Notes under the pieces: model-generated
The model's database searches: none
What the model was told of the DNA's origin: nothing
Seen by the model: only the letters and a program-made list of their open reading frames with translations
Source: Pseudomonadota bacterium
GTDB lineage: Bacteria > Desulfobacterota > Desulfovibrionia > Desulfovibrionales > Desulfovibrionaceae
Direction: 5' to 3'
DNA: 64,000 nucleotides
NCBI GenBank assembly: GCA_018816865.1
Contig: JAHIUW010000009.1
Coordinates: 1-64,000 of the forward strand
Part shown: piece by piece, positions 58,233 to 64,000 of the stretch
Numbering within the stretch: position 1 is the first letter of the stretch
Layout of the letters: every line of letters begins with the position of its first letter
Made by a program: the position numbers and the translations under genes

Positions 58233-60437
58233 ATGCTTCAACGCCTGAATGAAATCAAAGCTGATCTGCTGACACCGTCCATCCTGCTGCCGTCCATGGC
58301 GCAGGGCCTGATCATCGGCATCATGTTGGTGATCATCGAATCATCTTTTGCCAACATGATCTTCGCAGGCCCTCTGGCGAGCTATTCCGCGCAGGCCTCG
58401 GGGCTGTTGATCTTCGGGGCCATGGTCATGACCCTGGTCACGGGGCTGGCGAGTTCCTTCAAGGGCGTGGTCACCCTGCCGCAGGACATCCCGGCGGCCA
58501 TCTTCGTCGGGGTTGCCACGGCCGTTGTCGCCGCCATGGCCTTGCATGGGCCGCAGGAGCAGTTCTCCACCCTGGTCGTGCTGATGATGCTCTCCGGTGT
58601 GCTCACCGGACTGTGCTTCCTTGTGATGGGGGTCTTCAGACTATCGAATCTGGTGCGTTTTCTGCCGTTCCCCGTGGTAGGTGGATTCCTGGCGGGCTGT
58701 GGACTGCTGCTCTGCCTGGGCGGGTTGGGGGTGATGACCGGTGTCTCGCCCGGACTGGGAACCCTGGGGGCGTATGGCCAGGGACCGGTGCTGTATAAAT
58801 GGTTGCTGGGTGTGGGGTTTGCTCTGGGGCTGTTCATCCTGCTCAAGCTGCGTCCGCATTTTCTGATCCTGCCCGTGGCCCTGGTGCTGGGGATCGGGAT
58901 CTTCTTTTTTGGGTTGATGGCGCTCGGGGTCGATGCCGACACCGCGCGCCAGGGCGGCTGGCTGGTGGATTCGCTGCCTTCGGGCAGATTGTGGCCCGCC
59001 TTTGTGCCGAGTGATTTCGCCAGTGTGGATTGGGCGGTGGTCCTTGCCCTGTTGCCGGATGTGCTGATCGTGGCCCTGCTGGCAACGATTGCCCTGCTGC
59101 TGAACATGGGGGGCATCGAGCTTGGCGCCCAGGCGGACATCGATATGGACAAGGAGCTGTACTCCGGGGCTGCGGCCAACGTCCTGGGCGGCCTTGGGGG
59201 CGGGTTTGCCGGATACGCCGCCTTGTCCTTGAGCCTATTGTCACATCGCACGGGCGTGGGCAGCAGGCTGGTGCCGATCTTCGGTGCGCTGGTCTGTCTA
59301 ATGGTGGTTTTCGTGGGGGCCGAGGTCCTGACTTATTTCCCGAAGCCCATCCTCGGGAGCCTGCTCTTCCTTTTGGGACTGTTCTTTTTCGATGACTGGA
59401 TCTTCGCCGGGCGCAAGAAGCTCACGGCCCTGGATTTCGGCATTGTGCTGGGGATCGTCGCCGCCATTGCTTGGTTAGGTTTCCTGGAAGGCGTCGGGCT
59501 GGGGCTGCTGCTGACGACGTTCTTCTTTGTCTTTCGTTTCAGTCGTGTCTCCGTGATTCGCCAGGAGCTGACCGGAGCGGATGTCTCCAGCCGGGTGGAG
59601 CGCCCGGTGGCGGCCCGGGTGTTGCTGCGGCGCCATGCGGATAAGATTCGCGTCTTCATGCTGGACGGCTTCGTCTTTTTCGGCTCCGCCTGTTTCCTGG
59701 CGCAGCGGGCCTCGGCCCTGTTGAAGACCGAGACTCCGCCTCGATTCATTGTCGTGGATATGGAGGCCGTTGACGGGTTTGACATCTCGGCTGTCAGCAA
59801 CTTCGTGCGCATCGCCCAGCAGGCCAGGAACCGTGATGTGCAACTGCTGCTGTGCCAGGTCCCTGACGGCCTGTGGGCATTGCTGAAACGCAACACCTCC
59901 CCCGATGTCCTGACCGGGGTCAGTTCCTATTCTACGCTGGACTTGGCCCTTGAGCGTTGCGAGGCCGAGATTCTGGAACGGGAATGCGCGGCCCTGTCCG
60001 CGTCCGAGGGGGGCGATAGCCTCTTCCACCTGGCCTTCGACGAACTGGATTCGCACCTCAAAGGCATGGAGCGCTTCGAGGCCGCGTTGGAGAGCGTCCA
60101 GGACTTTGCCCGGGAGACGAAAGTACCCAAGGGGGGCGTCATCGTTGCCGCGGGCCAGCCCCTGGGCGGGGTGCATCTGGTGGTCTGGGGCTCGGTGGGC
60201 GAATACCTGGAGCAGGATGGGCGGGATATCCGCCTGCGTCTGGTGGGGCGTGGAAACGTCCTGGCTCCCCAGGGCATCTTGCCGGACAGGGTGGCGACGA
60301 GCACCACCAGGGCCGAGGAAGACAGCATCCTGGCGTTCATCCCGCAGGAGGCCATGGAGAGCTTTGCCGAACGCGAGCCGGCGCAGGCCGTGCGTCTGTA
60401 TGAGCTGTTGCTGTCCATGGCTACGCGCGACTATTGA
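58233..60437 (+). CDS. SulP transporter with STAS and cyclic-nucleotide-binding-like domains
   Basis: A 734-residue membrane protein. Residues 1-430 are hydrophobic and SulP-like (for example LLPSMAQGLIIGIMLV at the start, FLPFPVVGGFLAGCG, GLGGGFAGYAALSLSLLSHRTG). STAS follows at about 460-600 (VFMLDGFVFFGSA...RFIVVDMEAVDGFDISAVSNF; Asp followed by Ile instead of the usual Ser). A final cNMP-binding-like barrel covers 630-734 (KVPKGGVIVAAGQPLGGVHLVVWGSVGEYLEQDG in parts). The anion carried is not known; sulfate is plausible in a sulfate reducer. ATG at 58233 follows GGGGGA. Confidence 0.85.
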   Translation: MLQRLNEIKADLLTPSILLPSMAQGLIIGIMLVIIESSFANMIFAGPLASYSAQASGLLIFGAMVMTLVTGLASSFKGVVTLPQDIPAAIFVGVATAVVAAMALHGPQEQFSTLVVLMMLSGVLTGLCFLVMGVFRLSNLVRFLPFPVVGGFLAGCGLLLCLGGLGVMTGVSPGLGTLGAYGQGPVLYKWLLGVGFALGLFILLKLRPHFLILPVALVLGIGIFFFGLMALGVDADTARQGGWLVDSLPSGRLWPAFVPSDFASVDWAVVLALLPDVLIVALLATIALLLNMGGIELGAQADIDMDKELYSGAAANVLGGLGGGFAGYAALSLSLLSHRTGVGSRLVPIFGALVCLMVVFVGAEVLTYFPKPILGSLLFLLGLFFFDDWIFAGRKKLTALDFGIVLGIVAAIAWLGFLEGVGLGLLLTTFFFVFRFSRVSVIRQELTGADVSSRVERPVAARVLLRRHADKIRVFMLDGFVFFGSACFLAQRASALLKTETPPRFIVVDMEAVDGFDISAVSNFVRIAQQARNRDVQLLLCQVPDGLWALLKRNTSPDVLTGVSSYSTLDLALERCEAEILERECAALSASEGGDSLFHLAFDELDSHLKGMERFEAALESVQDFARETKVPKGGVIVAAGQPLGGVHLVVWGSVGEYLEQDGRDIRLRLVGRGNVLAPQGILPDRVATSTTRAEEDSILAFIPQEAMESFAEREPAQAVRLYELLLSMATRDY

Positions 60438-60508
60438 TTGTCACTTTACAATCCGGCGGCTCGGGGGCTACAGGACCTTCTTTCATTTATCCTTGGAGGA
60501 GGCCAGTC

Positions 60509-61276
60509 TTGTTCACCCATGCCATTATCCGTACCCCCGGTGAGAATTTTGCTCAGGGCCTGACTATCTCGGGCCACCTCGGAATCGCCGATTATTCCCT
60601 AATGCTCAAGCAGCACGAAGCCTATGCCGAGACCCTGCGCTCGTTGGGACTGACCGTGGATGTCCTGAAGGCCTTGCCCGCGTATCCCGATGCCCATTTC
60701 GTGGAGGACACGGCGGTTGTCACCGCCGAAGTCGCCGTGATCAGCAACCCGGGCGCTCCGGCGCGCAACGGCGAGCAGGTGAGCATCGAGCCCGCACTGG
60801 CCAAATACAAGCCCGTGGCTCGCATCGAAGGGGCCGGGACCCTGGACGGCGGTGATGTGCTGCAGGTGGAGAAACGGTTCTTTGTGGGCCTGTCCGAGCG
60901 CACCAATGTCGAGGGCGCGCGCCAGTTTGCGCGCATCGTTGGTGAGCACGGCTACGAGACCGTCTCCGTGCCCGTGGGCCAGGGGCTGCATTTCAAGTCC
61001 GGCGTGAACCACATCGGCGGCAAGCGGCTGTTGGTGACCCCTGATTTCTCCGGATGCGAGGCCTTGCAGGGCTATGAGCTGTTCGTCACCCCACACGGCG
61101 AGGATTACGCCGCCAATACGCTGCTTATCAACGACACCTTGATCACTCCCTCGGGATTCCCCGGGGTGCGCGCCATCCTTGATGCCACGGGTCTGAATGT
61201 GGTGGAGCTGGATATGAGCGAGACCCGTAAGATGGATGGTGGCCTGACCTGCCTGTCTCTGAGATTTTCCGCATAA
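60509..61276 (+). CDS. Dimethylarginine dimethylaminohydrolase-like enzyme
   Basis: A 255-residue amidinotransferase-fold enzyme. HFVEDTAVV with the substrate-binding Glu-Asp, TLDGGDVLQ, the catalytic His in GLHFKSGVNHIG and the catalytic Cys in DGGLTCLSLRF (near residue 247) match DDAH enzymes, which release citrulline from N-methylated arginines. It may act on methylarginine or another guanidino compound. TTG at 60509 is chosen because GGAGGAGG precedes it. Stands between the SulP gene and a small protein. Confidence 0.87.
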   Translation: MFTHAIIRTPGENFAQGLTISGHLGIADYSLMLKQHEAYAETLRSLGLTVDVLKALPAYPDAHFVEDTAVVTAEVAVISNPGAPARNGEQVSIEPALAKYKPVARIEGAGTLDGGDVLQVEKRFFVGLSERTNVEGARQFARIVGEHGYETVSVPVGQGLHFKSGVNHIGGKRLLVTPDFSGCEALQGYELFVTPHGEDYAANTLLINDTLITPSGFPGVRAILDATGLNVVELDMSETRKMDGGLTCLSLRFSA

Positions 61277-61371
61277 CCCATTATCTATTGTTGATGAAAT
61301 AATCACTGCCCCCTTGTCGCCGCCTGTTGTGCGGGATATGTCGTTTGGTTCAATGTTTGAGGAGGTGCGGT

Positions 61372-61536
61372 GTGAATGTTCTCAAGGACAGGTACAAGAG
61401 GGTGGCAGTGGAGGTCCATTGCCCGATCCACAAGGTCACCAAGGTGATCTATCTTCCCGAGGAAGAGATGCCCACGTGCCCAATCTGCAAAAAGCCCATG
61501 ATCATCAAGGAAGTGCTTTCCGAAGGTAAATATTAG
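61372..61536 (+). CDS. Small zinc-ribbon protein (54 residues)
   Basis: A 54-residue protein starting at GTG 61372 (GGAGGT five bases upstream). It contains HCPIH and CPICKKPM, a compact four-ligand pattern. It lies just before the ABC operon with a hairpin in between. Function unknown. Confidence 0.65.
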   Translation: MNVLKDRYKRVAVEVHCPIHKVTKVIYLPEEEMPTCPICKKPMIIKEVLSEGKY

Positions 61537-61548
61537 CGTGTCGGTCCG

Positions 61549-61576
61549 GGCGTACCTGTGGTGCGCCTTTCCTTTT
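61549..61576 (+). terminator. Hairpin after the small zinc-ribbon gene
   Basis: Stem GGCGTACC / GGTGCGCC (one G-U) with TGT loop and TTTCCTTTT tail. Confidence 0.6.
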
Positions 61577-61603
61577 CACCCCTGAACGATGAGGAGTTGT
61601 TCC

Positions 61604-62425
61604 ATGAACATCGCCAAGAAATTGATGCTGGCCGCCTTTTTGGTGGCGGTTCTGGCATCCCAGGCCTTTACAGCAGACTTTGATCTGGCCAAGACATCCA
61701 CCCTTGAGGCCATTCTTCAGCGCGGCGAGCTGCGCATCGGTACCGACCCGGGCTACCCCCCGTTCGAGATGACCGACAAGAAGGGCGAGATCATGGGCTT
61801 TGACATCGACATCGCCAAGGAACTGGCCAAGGCCATGGGCGTCAAGCTGAACATCGTCAGCACCGATTACGATGGCATTATTCCTGCCCTGCGGGCCGAC
61901 AAGTTCGACATGGTTGCCTCGGGCATGACCCTGACCCAGGAGCGCAATCTGCAGATCAACTTCGCCGACCCCTACATCGTCGTGGGCCAGGCGATCATTC
62001 TGAACAAGAAGCATGAAGGAAAAATCAAGTCCTACAAGGACCTGAATGATCCCAAGTTCACTGTCGCCTCCCGCTTGGGCACCACCGGCGAGATCGCCAC
62101 CAAGCGCATGATCTCCAAGGCTGTCTACAAATCTTTCGACAAGGAAGCCGACGGCGCCCTGGACGTGGTCAACGGCCAGGCCGACGCCTTTGTCTACGAC
62201 CTGCCGTTTCTGGTCGTGTTCATGGCCCAGCAGGGTGGCAAGAACGTCGTGCTGCTGGATGAGCCTTTCACCTACGAGCCTTTGGCTTGGGGTATCAAGA
62301 AGGGTGACCCGGACTTCCTGAACTTCCTGAACAACTTCATGAAGCAGATCAAGGCCGACGGTACTTACGACCGGATCTACGACAAGTGGATCAAGAGCAC
62401 CGGCTGGATCAAGAACGCACAATAG
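61604..62425 (+). CDS. Amino acid ABC transporter, periplasmic binding protein
   Basis: A 273-residue protein with a signal peptide (MNIAKKLML...QAFTADF) and family 3 solute-binding features: ELRIGTDPGYPPFEMTDKKG, DIDIAKELAKAMG, SGMTLTQERN, SRLGTTGE and YDRIYDKWIKS. The substrate is probably a polar amino acid. Short upstream segment GAGGAG precedes the ATG at 61604. First gene of a second amino acid importer operon in this window. Confidence 0.9.
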   Translation: MNIAKKLMLAAFLVAVLASQAFTADFDLAKTSTLEAILQRGELRIGTDPGYPPFEMTDKKGEIMGFDIDIAKELAKAMGVKLNIVSTDYDGIIPALRADKFDMVASGMTLTQERNLQINFADPYIVVGQAIILNKKHEGKIKSYKDLNDPKFTVASRLGTTGEIATKRMISKAVYKSFDKEADGALDVVNGQADAFVYDLPFLVVFMAQQGGKNVVLLDEPFTYEPLAWGIKKGDPDFLNFLNNFMKQIKADGTYDRIYDKWIKSTGWIKNAQ

Positions 62426-62454
62426 CAGCGCGAAAGCCTGACTGAGTTTGCGAG

Positions 62455-62488
62455 GCGTCCCGCCCTCCGGTATGGGGGGGCGGGACGC
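62455..62488 (+). other. Intercistronic hairpin in the second ABC operon
   Basis: An 11-bp stem GCGTCCCGCCC / GGGCGGGACGC without T tract, between binding-protein and permease genes, matching the arrangement at 25277. Confidence 0.6.
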
Positions 62489-62537
62489 ATGTTCTCGTTT
62501 GTTCAGGTGGTTGTCTTCATTGCAAGGAGTTCAAAAG

Positions 62538-63542
62538 ATGTCATTGTATCCCGGCCTGGATCGGCCCAAGGGGCCTTTGTACAACAAGATCTGGTTCGGC
62601 GTGTTCGCTGCGCTTGTGGTCTTGACGCTGGCTGGCGTGTACGGGGCCTCGCAGTATGTTGACTACGTCTGGCGCTGGAATCGTGTCCCCCAATATTTCT
62701 TTTATCAGGAGTCCGTGAAGGTCCAGGCGGAATTCGGGGGCGAGGTCGCCTCCCTGGAAGACCAGGGCGAGCAGACACGGGTGGTGGTCACAGGCCCCGA
62801 CGGTGATGAGAGTCGCTTGGTTCCCACGGCCGGGTTGAGCGTGTCCCAGGGCGATTACGTCTACCCCGGAGATGTGCTCGCGGTGAGCAAGTTCTGGAAG
62901 GCCGGGCTGTTCCTGCAGGGGCTGTGGATGACCCTGAAGGTCAGCTTCATCGCCATCATCCTGGGCATGTTTCTCGGTCTGCTGACCGGTCTGGCCCGCA
63001 TCTCGGACAATCCGGCCTTCAAGTGGAGCGCCATCACCTACATTGAACTAGTGCGCGGCTCACCGCTGTTGGTGCAGCTCATGGTCTGGTACTACGTCAT
63101 CGGGACCTTGGTGAACCAGGTCCTTGCCAACACGGGCATCCCCCAGGTGGAAAATTTCTGGTACGGCGTTGTCGGGTTGGCGGTGTTCACCGGAGCCTAT
63201 ACGGCGGAGATTGTGCGTGCCGGCATTCAGAGCATCAACGTGGGCCAGATGGAGGCCGCGCGTTCGCTGGGCATGAGCTATGCCGAGTCCATGCGCAAGG
63301 TCATCATGCCCCAGGCCTTGAAGCGTATCCTTCCGGCCCTGGCCGGTCAGTTCATCAGCCTGGTCAAGGACTCGTCGCTCCTGGGTGTCATCGCCATCCG
63401 CGAATTGACAAAAATCACCCGCGAGGCGGCCAGCGCCTCGCTCATGAACTACGAAATGTGGCTGATCTGCGCCGTGCTGTATCTGGTGCTGACCTTCACT
63501 CTGTCCGTGTTCGTGCAGTCCCTGGAACGCAAGGCGGTGTAG
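62538..63542 (+). CDS. Amino acid ABC transporter, permease with extracytoplasmic insert
   Basis: A 334-residue permease. After a first membrane helix (about 15-40) comes an insert of about 85 residues with VQAEFGGEVASL and QGDYVYPGDVL, resembling a barrel-sandwich or biotinyl-type fold, before the usual HisMQ permease core (ELVRGSPLLVQLMVWYYV, the EAA loop GQMEAARSLGMSYAESM). Typical permeases of this type are about 220 residues, so the insert is unusual. AAGGAG lies ahead of the ATG. One base separates it from the ATPase gene. Confidence 0.88.
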   Translation: MSLYPGLDRPKGPLYNKIWFGVFAALVVLTLAGVYGASQYVDYVWRWNRVPQYFFYQESVKVQAEFGGEVASLEDQGEQTRVVVTGPDGDESRLVPTAGLSVSQGDYVYPGDVLAVSKFWKAGLFLQGLWMTLKVSFIAIILGMFLGLLTGLARISDNPAFKWSAITYIELVRGSPLLVQLMVWYYVIGTLVNQVLANTGIPQVENFWYGVVGLAVFTGAYTAEIVRAGIQSINVGQMEAARSLGMSYAESMRKVIMPQALKRILPALAGQFISLVKDSSLLGVIAIRELTKITREAASASLMNYEMWLICAVLYLVLTFTLSVFVQSLERKAV

Positions 63543-63543
63543 A

Positions 63544-64000
63544 ATGATAGTCGCAAAAGACGTTTGCAAATACTTCTATGTGCCCGAGAAGCTTGTGGCC
63601 CTGGACAAGGTTTCCCTTGAGGTTGCCGAGGGCGAGGTGGTCGTGGTCATCGGCCCGTCGGGTTCCGGCAAGTCCACGTTCCTTCGTTGCCTGAACCGCC
63701 TGGAGTTCGCCGATGCGGGCGAGATCTCCATCGATGGCCAGAGTGTTTTGTCTCCGGGCAGTGACATTAATAGCATCCGGGCCGAGGCGGGGATGGTTTT
63801 CCAGGGCTTCAATCTGTTCCCGCACAAGACAGTGCTCCAGAACCTGACCATGGCCCAGATGATCGTGCGCAAGCGCTCCAGCAAGGAGGCCGAGGCCAAG
63901 GGCATGGCTCTGCTGGAGAAAGTTGGGATCAAGGAGAAATGGAATGTCTATCCGGCCCAGTTGTCCGGTGGCCAACAGCAGCGTGTGGCCATTGCCCGCG
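63544..64000 (+). CDS. Amino acid ABC transporter, ATP-binding protein (cut by window end)
   Basis: The first 152 codons are inside the window. Walker [10 protein letters not shown], the Q-loop VFQGFNLFPHKT and signature LSGGQQQRVAIAR are present; Walker B and the H-loop lie beyond the edge. It follows the permease with one base between them and completes the importer. Confidence 0.93.
   Translation, partial: MIVAKDVCKYFYVPEKLVALDKVSLEVAEGEVVVVIGPSGSGKSTFLRCLNRLEFADAGEISIDGQSVLSPGSDINSIRAEAGMVFQGFNLFPHKTVLQNLTMAQMIVRKRSSKEAEAKGMALLEKVGIKEKWNVYPAQLSGGQQQRVAIAR

Overview
The window looks like ordinary chromosome from a GC-rich Gram-negative bacterium, most likely a Desulfovibrio-type sulfate reducer (Desulfobacterota). 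I infer this from the gene mix: a tdh/kbl pair with a divergent Lrp-type regulator, LPP20 and SLH lipoproteins, a short YggT-DivIVA-YggU-DUF465-ilvB/N/C run, a soluble MCP-like protein with a CheA/CheB/CheR set, a clpS-clpA-aat run and several polar amino acid ABC transporters. There is no rRNA, tRNA, CRISPR array, transposase or prophage that I can support, and no species can be named from the sequence alone.

Layout. 1-7.3 kb: RtcB RNA ligase, a DUF4197 protein, threonine catabolism (tdh-kbl) facing an Lrp/AsnC regulator, a ferredoxin-nitroreductase and a SixA-like phosphatase. Two large palindromic repeat elements lie at the 3' ends of the regulator and sixA genes. 7.4-13.4 kb: an all-plus-strand envelope cluster (Tat-type amidase with TPRs, TPR protein, LPP20 protein, TPR/SLH lipoprotein, unknown exported protein, PgsA). 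13.5-20.6 kb: TatA, two uncharacterised proteins, a HAD phosphatase, then yggT-divIVA-yggU-DUF465-ilvB-ilvN-ilvC. 21-29 kb: quinone oxidoreductase, CstA-type transporter, a glutamine-type ABC operon, an M29 aminopeptidase and small unknown proteins. 29.2-36.1 kb: a chemosensory operon (soluble MCP/CheZ-like protein, STAS, CheY, CheA, CheR, CheB). 36.2-42.5 kb: DUF190-CrcB, a CYTH protein, the ClpS-ClpA-Aat N-end-rule set and a dGTPase. 42.6-54 kb: an orphan periplasmic binding protein, a cyclase-family protein, a tiny lipoprotein behind a CRP/FNR-type palindrome, UvrB, a K+ channel, two glycosyltransferases, LigA and DapB. 54-64 kb: an alpha/beta hydrolase, an MBL-fold lipoprotein divergent from a TetR regulator, a universal stress protein, a SulP-STAS-cNMP fusion, a DDAH-like enzyme and a second amino acid ABC operon that runs off the right end.

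The most interesting candidates are in the chemosensory operon. Its receptor-like protein carries a CheZ-like D-x3-Q motif and an acidic C-terminal tail, and its CheA holds two back-to-back 24-residue motifs resembling the MshEN cyclic-di-GMP-binding motif between P2 and P3. Together they suggest a chemosensory pathway with built-in phosphatase and possible second-messenger input. The 7.4-12.8 kb envelope cluster is the second candidate for an undescribed system. All functional statements rest on reading motifs by eye; no database search was possible.
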